From positions 1-27,513 of IMG/VR virus record IMGVR_UViG_3300025692_000001: 27,513 nt of DNA; one strand, 5' to 3'. The DNA comes from a virus. The notes beneath the pieces were generated by a model that was not told the origin of the DNA, made no database searches, and saw nothing but the letters and a program-made list of their open reading frames with translations. This document shows positions 21,474 through 27,513 of this stretch, in pieces. Position 1 is the first letter of the stretch; each line of letters begins with the position of its first letter. Made by a program: the position numbers and the translations under genes.

Positions 21474-21826
21474 TGAGAGCGCAAAAAGGCGGCCGCCCAA
21501 TGGCACTGGAATGCCAGGGCGGCCTAACGGAGAATCCGGAACAGTCACGAACCAAACCCGCCGCTCGACGTACTGTAGCAGAATCGACAAAGGTTGACAA
21601 GCGTTCGGCCGCAGACGCGCCACAGAACGGCATAATCCCGTTTGCCGTCTACACCCTCACCGAAGCCGCCGCCCTGCTCAAGGTGAGCGACCGCAAGGTC
21701 CGTGAGCTGGAAGCGGCCGGTCAGCTTCCGAGGCTGCGCCACACCCGCAACTTTGTCGTGTGGGGTGAAGACCTCATCGCCTTCCTGCGCTCAGTGAGCG
21801 CGACCAAGGCGGAGGTGGCCCCATGA
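21473..21826 (+). CDS. HTH_17-domain DNA-binding protein (second excisionase-like)
   Basis: 117 residues from TTG. The first ~55 residues are polar and low in structure; the C-terminal domain is a clear helix-turn-helix: VYTLTEAAALLKVSDRKVRE, LEAAGQLPRLRHTRNFVVWG, EDLIAFLR, as in phage Xis and plasmid/ICE excisionase-like regulators. ATG 21500 is an alternative start. It overlaps the next gene by 4 nt (ATGA). Two such proteins in a row suggest one excisionase and one regulator; which is which cannot be read. Confidence 0.8.
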   Translation: MRAQKGGRPMALECQGGLTENPEQSRTKPAARRTVAESTKVDKRSAADAPQNGIIPFAVYTLTEAAALLKVSDRKVRELEAAGQLPRLRHTRNFVVWGEDLIAFLRSVSATKAEVAP

Positions 21827-22029
21827 CCGGCCGGCCCCACATCGACCCCCTAGCCGCCGCTCGCGGCATCTTCGCTGGACTTGCCTTCACCCTCTTCCTC
21901 GTGGCCTTCGTGGTAGCGGCGTGCTACCTCGTCGGTTACATAGCCTTCCACGTGCCCACGGCCGTCGTCATCCTTGGCGGCCTCGTTCTCGTTGGGCTCG
22001 TGGTCGCAAGAGGGGCGACGCAATCATGA
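21823..22029 (+). CDS. Small two-segment membrane protein
   Basis: 68 residues, ATGA over the HTH gene stop. Two hydrophobic segments (GLAFTLFLVAFVVAACYLVG and AVVILGGLVLVGLVVA) are joined by a short YIAFHVPT loop, with polar ends. Small hydrophobic proteins of this kind are common in early phage operons, with roles in exclusion or lysis control in some cases. No family was recognised. Confidence 0.7.
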   Translation: MTGRPHIDPLAAARGIFAGLAFTLFLVAFVVAACYLVGYIAFHVPTAVVILGGLVLVGLVVARGATQS

Positions 22030-22253
22030 ACCCCAGAGGCCGTCTATCGCTGGACCAGGTGAAGGCCGCGGGGCTCCGCGCATTCCGCAATACAGGAGCG
22101 CAATCCTACAGCCGTTATGAGTACCGTCCGGGCCTGGGCGTCTTTGCCATCAGCCGCTATGGCGGCGAGGTCACGGGGATGCTTGAGCCGACGCGGGGCT
22201 GGCAGCACTACGTGGGCTGCCGGTGCGCGCTCTGCACGGGCGATGCGTCGTGA
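22026..22253 (+). CDS. Hypothetical protein with C-terminal CRCALC motif
   Basis: 75 residues starting ATGA over the previous stop. The N-terminus is a helix (SLDQVKAAGLRAF), then a beta part with YSRYEYRPGLGVFAISRYGG and a C-terminal HYVGCRCALCTGD, a compact Cys cluster with no obvious second half for zinc, so it may use His or pair with a partner. Function unknown. Confidence 0.65.
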   Translation: MNPRGRLSLDQVKAAGLRAFRNTGAQSYSRYEYRPGLGVFAISRYGGEVTGMLEPTRGWQHYVGCRCALCTGDAS

Positions 22254-22348
22254 CCGCCCTGCCCTGGTGGGCCGTCCTCATCGCCGTGCTCGGCTTCATC
22301 GGCTGGTTCGCCATCTTCGCGCTGTTCGCGCTGCAGGCGGTGACGTGA
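22250..22348 (+). CDS. 32-residue membrane microprotein
   Basis: A short open frame between coupled genes: GTG overlaps the previous stop as GTGA, and its TGA overlaps the next ATG as TGATG. It encodes one Trp/Phe-rich transmembrane segment (WWAVLIAVLGFIGWFAIFAL) and a short tail. Exact coupling at both ends and the membrane character support it as real. Function unknown. Confidence 0.6.
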   Translation: MTALPWWAVLIAVLGFIGWFAIFALFALQAVT

Positions 22349-22560
22349 TGGGCGACGCGACCTGCAACACGTGCCCGTGGTGCGACGAGGACAGGTGCCG
22401 GAAGAATCCGCCGACCCTCATCCCCACGCGCAACACTCGGGGGGCGTACACGGCCGACCCCGTGACCATCCATACGGCGGGTAGCTTCTGGCCGAAAGTG
22501 GTCCCTAGCCTCGACTGGTGCGGCAAGCACCCCGATCGCCGGCCGCGGGTGACGTCATGA
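22348..22560 (+). CDS. Small Cys-rich zinc-binding-like protein
   Basis: 70 residues, TGATG start. It begins with TCNTCPWCDEDRCRKNPPT and ends with PSLDWCGKH, so it has CxxCxxC, a C-R-x-x-P-P segment and a WCG-H terminus, the layout of a common actinophage miniprotein with two separated Cys/His halves. The Cys/His pattern suggests one zinc. Role unknown. Confidence 0.75.
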   Translation: MGDATCNTCPWCDEDRCRKNPPTLIPTRNTRGAYTADPVTIHTAGSFWPKVVPSLDWCGKHPDRRPRVTS

Positions 22561-22751
22561 CCGACACCATCCGCAAACGCCGCGAGCAGCGAGCCCGCTA
22601 CGAGGCCGCCGTCGCGAGATGGGGAGTATCGTCCGCCGCCTGTCCGGCCTGCCACGACGCCGGCACCATCCAGCACGAATCGGGCGAGCTGCCTTGTCCC
22701 ATGTGCAATCCGGCCGGAGCGCGCGAAGCGGCGCGGGAGGCGAGGCCATGA
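22557..22751 (+). CDS. Small zinc-finger-like protein (CPAC/CPMC)
   Basis: 64 residues, ATGA over the previous stop. A basic helical start (RKRREQRARYEAAVARWG) is followed by ACPACHDAGTI and LPCPMCNP, a two-knuckle zinc motif like the DnaJ Cys-rich repeat, and an Arg-rich end. It may bind nucleic acid or a protein partner. Confidence 0.72.
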   Translation: MTDTIRKRREQRARYEAAVARWGVSSAACPACHDAGTIQHESGELPCPMCNPAGAREAAREARP

Positions 22752-23002
22752 ATAGCCTGGACGAACTGCGGGAGGCGCTTGTGTCCGGGTGGGGCAGTCT
22801 CATCGACTACAACGCAAGCGAGATACGGGACGGCATCAACGCAGACCTCGACGCCTTCGAGGCCGCGCATCCGGGGCTGGTGGACAGGACGGTGCCGTGC
22901 CCGCACTGTGGCAAGCCAACTGTTCTGAATGGAGACTACACGGACAGGCGGCTTGGATACTGGCGCGGTGTCTGCCCGGCCTGCGCCGAGGCGACCCCAT
23001 GA
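22748..23002 (+). CDS. Small zinc-ribbon protein (CPHC/CPAC)
   Basis: 84 residues, ATGA over the previous stop. A helical N-terminus (LDELREALVSGW, ADLDAFEAAHPG) precedes a zinc ribbon with VPCPHCGKPTVLNG and a second knuckle VCPACAEA. No catalytic motif is present. Likely a DNA- or protein-binding adaptor; not assigned. Confidence 0.72.
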   Translation: MNSLDELREALVSGWGSLIDYNASEIRDGINADLDAFEAAHPGLVDRTVPCPHCGKPTVLNGDYTDRRLGYWRGVCPACAEATP

Positions 23003-23370
23003 CTTTGACTATGGATGAAGCCGCGCGCCTATGCGGCCTGCCGAAGCTACCCACCCCGCTGATCACGCGGGAACCCTGTGAGTCCTGTGCCGACGCAGAC
23101 ACCGAGACGGACACCGGCGCGTTCCGGTGCCGGGCCAGTATGTCCGGCGTCCCTGAGTGCGAATCGTACCGGGCCGTCCGGGAACTCGAAGACATCGCCT
23201 GCCAATGCGCCGCCCTGTTCAAGAGGATAGGCGACCACGACATGCGCCACGAGCTGGCCTTCGGCACGGCAGACGGATTCTCGAATGCCCTGCACGAGCA
23301 GGGGCTCGGCGCCGAGTTCGACACCGGGGCGTTTCTGGAACTGAGCGGATGCGGGAGGGATTCATCGTGA
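22999..23370 (+). CDS. Hypothetical protein with scattered Cys residues
   Basis: 123 residues, ATGA start over the previous stop. It contains EPCESCADAD, RCRASM, PECESY and IACQCAALF, eight Cys in its first 75 residues, so zinc binding is possible but the spacing is irregular. The C-terminal half is helical (MRHELAFGTADGFSNALHEQ). Function unknown. Confidence 0.65.
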   Translation: MTLTMDEAARLCGLPKLPTPLITREPCESCADADTETDTGAFRCRASMSGVPECESYRAVRELEDIACQCAALFKRIGDHDMRHELAFGTADGFSNALHEQGLGAEFDTGAFLELSGCGRDSS

Positions 23371-23612
23371 CGCGCTTCGACGCCATCCGCCGCCAACTCG
23401 GCGATATCGAAAAGCACAACGAACGGGCGGCGGCCAAACATGAGATGCAGGTCAACCTACTGTGCGCCTACCGGGACGAGCTTGAGGACAAGCTGGACAT
23501 CGCCGTCGGGATGCTCGTGGGCACGTTCCACTACAGCAAGGACGAGGCCGCTGAGGAGATGGACGCCTACTACAGGGTGCGGCAGGCGGCGCGCAAGGCA
23601 GTGACGACGTGA
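23367..23612 (+). CDS. Hypothetical helical protein
   Basis: 81 residues. GTG 23367 has GGGAGGGA 6 nt upstream and overlaps the previous stop; ATG 23349 is possible. The sequence is almost all amphipathic helix (FDAIRRQLGDIEKHNERAAA; RDELEDKLDIAVGMLVG; EAAEEMDAYYRVRQAARK), so a coiled-coil or helical bundle is likely. It precedes the nuclease gene directly and may belong to the recombination unit. Confidence 0.65.
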   Translation: MTRFDAIRRQLGDIEKHNERAAAKHEMQVNLLCAYRDELEDKLDIAVGMLVGTFHYSKDEAAEEMDAYYRVRQAARKAVTT

Positions 23613-24433
23613 ACTTTGCCGCCTATTGCCAACTCGACGCCGTGAACGCCAGCAGCCTGAAGTCGGCCGCGGTCTCGGCCGCAGACTACCACTACGACCT
23701 GACCCACGCGCGACCCGATACGGCCGCCATGGCGAAGGGCCGGGCCATCCACTGCGCGACGCTGGAGCCCGACGAGTTCCCGAGACGGTACACGGTCTGG
23801 AGGGATGCCCGGCGCGGGAAGGACTGGCTGAAGTTCGAAGAGGGCGCAACCGATGCCGGGCTGGAAATTCTGACGCCGGCTGAGTACGACGACGTGCTCG
23901 CCACCCGCGACGCCGTGCGGGCGCATCCTTACGCCGCTAGCTTCCTCGATCTGGACGGCCTCGCCGAGCAGACGATCACATGGGTCGACCATGACACGGA
24001 CCTGCCCTGCAAGGCGCGGATCGACTTCGTCACACCCGACAACGTCATCGTCGACCTCAAGACGGCGGCTCACATCGACCCACATGCATTCGAGAACCAG
24101 ACCGAGAAGTTGCTGTACCACATGAGCGCGGCTCACTACCTCAACGGGATGCAGGCGATCACCGGCGAAGACTGGCGATTCGTCTTCATCGTAGTCAAGT
24201 CCACACCGCGACACGCCGTTCGCTGTGGGCCGCTAACCGAAGACGCCAGATACTGCGGCGAGCAAGAGGTGGCCCGGCTGCTACGCCTGGTCGCCGACTG
24301 CACCGCTTCTGGTACATGGCCGGAAGCCTACCCGGACGAAGACACATTCGACCTTCCGGCGTGGTTCTACGCGCAGGGAGAACGCGCCGACGCTATGGCG
24401 CTTGAGGGCCTGACACCGAAGGGGGACAAGTGA
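23609..24433 (+). CDS. RecE/YqaJ-like PD-(D/E)xK exonuclease
   Basis: 274 residues starting GTGA. The order of motifs is that of the RecE C-terminal/PDDEXK_1 nucleases: an N-terminal NASSLKSAA segment, AKGRAIHCATLEP (H48), AEQTITW (E120), KARIDFVTP (D139), VIVDLKTA (D149, K151) and a YHMSAAHY helix. The catalytic Asp/Lys core appears intact. Such enzymes process double-stranded ends 5' to 3' for phage recombination, working with a single-strand annealing or binding protein. The gene is followed by such a candidate. C-terminal part (TWPEAYPDEDTFDLPAW) is typical. Confidence 0.88.
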   Translation: MNFAAYCQLDAVNASSLKSAAVSAADYHYDLTHARPDTAAMAKGRAIHCATLEPDEFPRRYTVWRDARRGKDWLKFEEGATDAGLEILTPAEYDDVLATRDAVRAHPYAASFLDLDGLAEQTITWVDHDTDLPCKARIDFVTPDNVIVDLKTAAHIDPHAFENQTEKLLYHMSAAHYLNGMQAITGEDWRFVFIVVKSTPRHAVRCGPLTEDARYCGEQEVARLLRLVADCTASGTWPEAYPDEDTFDLPAWFYAQGERADAMALEGLTPKGDK

Positions 24434-25281
24434 CTGAGCAGAAGCGCCCATGGCGCGCATACATGGAGACCGAGCACCTGAAGGGTCCCGACCTGTCACG
24501 CGAGGGTGACACGTTCCGCATCACGGCCGAGCAAGAGGCCGCCCCACAGAAGAATGCCAAGTCGCGGCTGATCCTGACGCTGCGCGACAAGACGCGCCAA
24601 GGCCTCACATGGGTTACGAACAACACCAACTGCGAGTGTATGGAGCGCATGTACGGGTCCGAATTCCCGCCGGACTGGGTGGGCCGCCTCGTCACCATCG
24701 CCTATGACCCCAATGTCAAGTTCGGCAAGGACGTGGTCGGTGGCATTCGCGTCATCGGCTCGCCGGAACTGAAGAAGCCGCTGTCCTTCCCGTTCCAGGA
24801 GAACAGCCGCAAGCAACCGCATCAGGTGACGCTGAAGCCCACCGGCACCACCACCGCCAAGCCCCCCGCCACCGTCGACCCGACCTACGAGAAGGTGTTC
24901 GCCCTCGACCCCGTCACCGGTGAGGTCGGCGACGACGACATCGGCTTCACCGACGAGGCGCCGCACCCGGAAGAGGCCGTCTCGTCAACGCAGAGGCCCC
25001 AAATCAGCGACGCCGTGGACGAGGGCGGTCCGTACGCTTCCGCCGAGGAAGATGCGCCAGATGGCGATATTCCCGGACGCGGCGCCCTCTTCGCCGCTGA
25101 CGATCCGAATCGGTCCGCGAGCAACAGCGACAAGAAGAAGCTCAGCGAGGCGCTGGCCGGCCTCAACCCCGTGACCGTGAAGCAGTACCGCAAGCGCTTC
25201 GGCGGGCGCGGGAACAGCGAGCTGACGCACGGCGAGTGTGATGAGTTTCGGGCGTGGGCTGTGAAGGAGGCGCTGACGTGA
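24430..25281 (+). CDS. Recombination-associated protein, OB-fold-like N-terminus
   Basis: 283 residues, GTG with GGGGG four nt upstream and overlapping the nuclease stop. The first ~110 residues are beta-rich (FRITAEQEAA, SRLILTLRDKTRQGLTWVTN, WVGRLVTIAYDP, GGIRVIGSP), like the short OB-fold or ssDNA-binding-like domain seen beside RecE-type nucleases. Residues ~140-230 are acidic and disordered, and the end is a helical domain with KKKLSEALAGLNPVTVKQY and RFGG. A role as nuclease partner or ssDNA-binding/annealing factor is inferred from position and the beta pattern; it is not a clear RecT or Erf. Confidence 0.68.
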   Translation: MTEQKRPWRAYMETEHLKGPDLSREGDTFRITAEQEAAPQKNAKSRLILTLRDKTRQGLTWVTNNTNCECMERMYGSEFPPDWVGRLVTIAYDPNVKFGKDVVGGIRVIGSPELKKPLSFPFQENSRKQPHQVTLKPTGTTTAKPPATVDPTYEKVFALDPVTGEVGDDDIGFTDEAPHPEEAVSSTQRPQISDAVDEGGPYASAEEDAPDGDIPGRGALFAADDPNRSASNSDKKKLSEALAGLNPVTVKQYRKRFGGRGNSELTHGECDEFRAWAVKEALT

Positions 25282-25817
25282 AACACGGCACAGGCACGGC
25301 CTACACCAGACACGGATGCCGCTGTGCTGATTGCCGTGCCTATAAGGCAACGAAGGCGCGCGAACGTTACGCGGCTAAGCACAGCGGCGAGGAACCAAAG
25401 TGCCGCCACAAGATTGATGAGGTGCAGAGGCACATCGCCAGGATGAAGACGCTAGGCATGTCATCCGCTGGAATCGCGAGACAGGCCGGGGTTAGCGTGG
25501 ACTGCGTGACGGACATCACCGCCGGCAAGCCCGCCTACGTGACGACACGGACGCGCGACAGCATCCTCGGCGTCTCAGTAGACAACACGGCGTATGTACC
25601 GGGCTGGAAGGTGCGCCTGCTCGCCGCCCACATCGAGCGTGCCGGTGTGGATGTTCCGGAGATTGCGCGGGCGCTGAAGATGAATCCCGCATCCTGCGCC
25701 GTAACGCTGCACCGCAAAACCCATACCCGCAGGACGCTCGATAAGTACGTCATCCTCGCCCGCTACCTCGCCGGCCAAGGCATCGTCCCCGCCAGCGTCC
25801 TTGAGGAGGTCGCATGA
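25278..25817 (+). CDS. CxCxxC-motif helix-turn-helix protein
   Basis: 179 residues; GTG has AAGGAGG about 8 nt upstream and overlaps the previous stop. The start HGTGTAYTRHGCRCADCRAYKA is typical of an actinophage and plasmid DNA-binding protein motif. A predicted helix-turn-helix follows (GMSSAGIARQAGVSVDCVTDI), and a second near the C-terminus (VDVPEIARALKMNPASCAV). It is basic with internal homology between the two halves. Probably a transcription factor of the early operon. Confidence 0.78.
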   Translation: MKHGTGTAYTRHGCRCADCRAYKATKARERYAAKHSGEEPKCRHKIDEVQRHIARMKTLGMSSAGIARQAGVSVDCVTDITAGKPAYVTTRTRDSILGVSVDNTAYVPGWKVRLLAAHIERAGVDVPEIARALKMNPASCAVTLHRKTHTRRTLDKYVILARYLAGQGIVPASVLEEVA

Positions 25818-26050
25818 CCCAGACCTGCACCACCTGCTTCGACCGCGACTGTCCCAAGGTGGGGGCGGACATGCCCCGCTGCGAGCACTACGTCAGGCTC
25901 AGCGACGTTGAGCCCCTACCTGTTGTCGAGGGAACCTTGAGTCATCGTCAAGAGTTACTCAACGTCTATCGCGAACTCGACACCCGCCTGCGCCGCGTCG
26001 AGCGGGCACTATGTGACATTTCGCGGGCGACCAAGGGGGAGCTGCCGTGA
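25814..26050 (+). CDS. Small Cys-rich protein with helical tail
   Basis: 78 residues; AGGAGGT 3 nt before ATG. The Cys-rich start (CTTCFDRDCPK, RCEHY) is followed by a helical region (ELLNVYRELDTRLRRVERALC). Six Cys/His in the first 30 residues could bind zinc. Role unknown; it overlaps the next gene by 4 nt. Confidence 0.7.
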   Translation: MTQTCTTCFDRDCPKVGADMPRCEHYVRLSDVEPLPVVEGTLSHRQELLNVYRELDTRLRRVERALCDISRATKGELP

Positions 26051-26439
26051 GCGAGTACGAGCGCATTGTCGCCGCCTACGATGCTAATCCGAAGTGCCAC
26101 AACTACGACTTCTCGGTGGCCCGTGCCCGCGTCGCCGAGCTGGAGGACCACGTTGAATGGCATGAGGGGCAGTCAAAGCTAGATGTGGAGCGCATCGCCG
26201 AGCTGGAGGCCATGGGCACCAGTGAATCAGCGCGGCTCTCGCAGTTGCTTGTCACCGAGCGCGAGCGCGTCGCCGAGTTGGAGGCCGCGCTGGCAGCACT
26301 GACTGCGCGGCGGTGCTGGACGTGTGGCAACTTGGACGTCGAAGGCGACAGGTGCGAGTCCTTCTCTGATGCGTTCCGGGAGTACATGAAGGAGAAGGAC
26401 GGCGAGTGCTCCTGCACGCTGTGGGAGGCGATGACGTGA
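26047..26439 (+). CDS. Coiled-coil protein with C-terminal Cys cluster
   Basis: 130 residues, GTG with AAGGGGGAG 5 nt upstream. Heptad-rich helix with repeated RVAELE motifs (ARVAELEDHVEWHE; ERIAELEAMG; ERVAELEAALAAL), then a Cys-rich end RRCWTCGNLDVEG, RCESF and ECSCTLWEA. It is a likely dimer with a zinc-binding tail. The function is not known. Confidence 0.72.
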   Translation: MSEYERIVAAYDANPKCHNYDFSVARARVAELEDHVEWHEGQSKLDVERIAELEAMGTSESARLSQLLVTERERVAELEAALAALTARRCWTCGNLDVEGDRCESFSDAFREYMKEKDGECSCTLWEAMT

Positions 26440-26825
26440 GCGGCCGCCTCCTATACATCTACGTAGCGGGACCGTTGAGCGACATGCCGCCGCAGTACCT
26501 CGCGAACGTGGCGGCGATGACCGCCATGAGCCGGCGCCTGATCGAGCTTGAGTTCTGCCCCATCAACCCCGCGGCCGACATGCTCGAGGGCTTGATGGCC
26601 GCGGCGCCGCTCACGCTGGAACAGTATCAGCGTCGCTCGATGGACCTGCTGCGCCTTCTCGGAGCCCTGGAACGTGGCCGCGCCGCCGTCTTCGTCGTCG
26701 CCACCAAGCACCGGAACGGGAGCGTATCCGGCGGCGTCGCGGCGGAGATCGCGGAGGCGGACAAGATCGGCATCCCGGTCGTGCATAGCCTGGTGGAGCT
26801 GCTGGCGTTGAGGGCGGCGGAGTGA
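26436..26825 (+). CDS. DUF4406-like (deoxyribosyltransferase-like) protein
   Basis: 129 residues; GTG has GGGAGG 7 nt upstream and overlaps the previous stop. The beginning YIYVAGPLSDMPPQYLANV and later FCPINPAADMLEG, LEQYQRRSMDLL and GIPVVHSLVELL match the Rossmann-like family related to nucleoside 2-deoxyribosyltransferases (DUF4406/DUF1937). Such proteins may act on nucleotide pools; the glycosidic-bond residue was not verified. It precedes the methyltransferase. Confidence 0.8.
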   Translation: MSGRLLYIYVAGPLSDMPPQYLANVAAMTAMSRRLIELEFCPINPAADMLEGLMAAAPLTLEQYQRRSMDLLRLLGALERGRAAVFVVATKHRNGSVSGGVAAEIAEADKIGIPVVHSLVELLALRAAE

Positions 26826-27513
26826 CGGCAGTCGTCAAGCCACGCCTGCTCGACCTCTTCTGCGGCGCAGGCGGGGCGGCCATGGGCTACCACCGCGCAG
26901 GGTTCGAGGTAGTCGGCGTGGACATCAAGCCGCAGCCTCACTACCCCTTCGAATTCCACCAGGGCGACGCGATGACGTGGCCGCTGGAAGGGTTCGACGC
27001 GGTACATGCGAGTCCGCCGTGCCAGTTCTTCACGCAGATGAGGGCAAGCTGGCGTGCCCAGGGCGTGAACGACGGATACGAGGACTATCTGACCCCGATT
27101 CTCGCGCGGTTTCGCGCCGCATCAGTGGATTGGGTGGTCGAGAACGTCGTTGGGGCCGGCAGGTGCGACGCCTTCCATCCGACCCTGCTTCTACATGGAG
27201 CCATGTTCGGCCTGCGTGTCGACCGCGCCCGGCTGTTCGAGTCTAACGTGCTGATTCTGGCTCCCCACCAACGGCGGACAGAGAAGCCCATCGGCGTCTA
27301 CGATTCACGACCCCGCGGCAAGACTCACCACCGCACGCGCCTCAACGGCAACGGCAGGGGACGCTCCGAGATGCGCATTGCCCGGACGTTGGAAGAGGCT
27401 CAAGACGCAATGGGCATGGATTGGGCCGACTGGCACGGCACGAAAGAGGCCATCCCCCCCGCCTACACGGAGTTCATAGGGGCTCAACTACTGGCGTTCG
27501 TGGATGTGACGCC
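26822..27513 (+). CDS. C5 cytosine DNA methyltransferase (3' partial)
   Basis: Starts GTGA over the previous stop and is open to the window end (about 230 residues seen, probably close to full length). Motif I is DLFCGAGGAAMGYHRAGF, with the SAM-binding region ending GVD; motif IV is SPPCQ with catalytic C67; motif VI is VVENVV (E107); FGLRVDRARLF is at the motif VIII position. The C-terminal part (AIPPAYTEFIGAQLL) is the usual late motif. It transfers methyl from SAM to cytosine C5. No restriction nuclease is adjacent, so it looks like an orphan phage enzyme, probably against host restriction. Confidence 0.92.
   Translation, partial: MTAVVKPRLLDLFCGAGGAAMGYHRAGFEVVGVDIKPQPHYPFEFHQGDAMTWPLEGFDAVHASPPCQFFTQMRASWRAQGVNDGYEDYLTPILARFRAASVDWVVENVVGAGRCDAFHPTLLLHGAMFGLRVDRARLFESNVLILAPHQRRTEKPIGVYDSRPRGKTHHRTRLNGNGRGRSEMRIARTLEEAQDAMGMDWADWHGTKEAIPPAYTEFIGAQLLAFVDVT

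Noticed and set aside
21448-21599. 49-residue frame from ATG 21448
   Set aside because: No ribosome site before it, and it overlaps the HTH gene, whose TTG start has AGGAGG.
21594-21636. TTGACA (21594-21599) with CATAAT (21631-21636) as a promoter
   Set aside because: Spacing of 31 nt is far too long and no better -10 is found; it lies inside the HTH gene.

Overview
The window is a contiguous piece of a tailed-phage or prophage genome with siphovirus-type gene order. It is GC-rich and very dense, and all genes but one lie on the plus strand. High GC, frequent GTG starts, AGGAGG-type ribosome binding sites, a MuF-like capsid protein, Gly-rich tail genes and an amidase endolysin fit a phage of a high-GC Gram-positive host (Actinomycetota most likely). 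This is inference; nothing here names the host. No terminase, integrase, repressor, tRNA or CRISPR array was recognised.

Layout. (1) 1-5201: a repeat-rich protein open at the left edge, a small beta-rich protein, portal, MuF-like minor capsid protein, scaffold, major capsid protein, and a small charged protein bracketed by two hairpins. (2) 5282-8154: neck genes (connector, stopper, HK97 gp10-like, terminator), interrupted by a pectate-lyase-like beta-helix gene at 6048-7334. (3) 8164-14853: tail tube, gpG/gpGT frameshifting chaperones, tape measure, tail-tip genes and a Gly-rich gene that seems to interrupt a hub-like gene. (4) 14864-16130: coiled-coil membrane protein (holin candidate) and amidase endolysin. 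(5) 16127-20449: a coupled train of small genes, including a metallophosphoesterase, a HEVIE zincin-like protein, an XF1762-family protein, a DUF1599/Nmad1-like protein and a second holin-like protein. It ends at a strong, probably bidirectional terminator (20476-20521). (6) 20534-20923, minus strand: a predicted lipoprotein, the only reversed gene and a candidate lysogenic-conversion or superinfection-exclusion gene. (7) 21140 to the right edge: a near-consensus promoter drives an early-type operon of two excisionase-like HTH proteins, membrane miniproteins, many Cys-rich miniproteins, a RecE-like nuclease with a partner protein, a CxCxxC/HTH protein, a DUF4406-like protein and a C5 cytosine methyltransferase cut by the window edge.

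How it works together. The left ~15 kb makes the virion, 14.9-16.1 kb and perhaps 20.3 kb perform lysis, and the right part carries regulation, recombination and DNA modification. Nearly all neighbours overlap by 4 nt (GTGA or ATGA), so translation is probably coupled throughout. The most unusual points are the beta-helix gene in the neck cluster, the apparent three-way split of a hub gene by a Gly-rich cassette, a tail gene with no canonical start before its repeats, the reversed lipoprotein, a set of about eleven Cys-rich miniproteins, and several short tandem duplications, one of which changes a reading frame.
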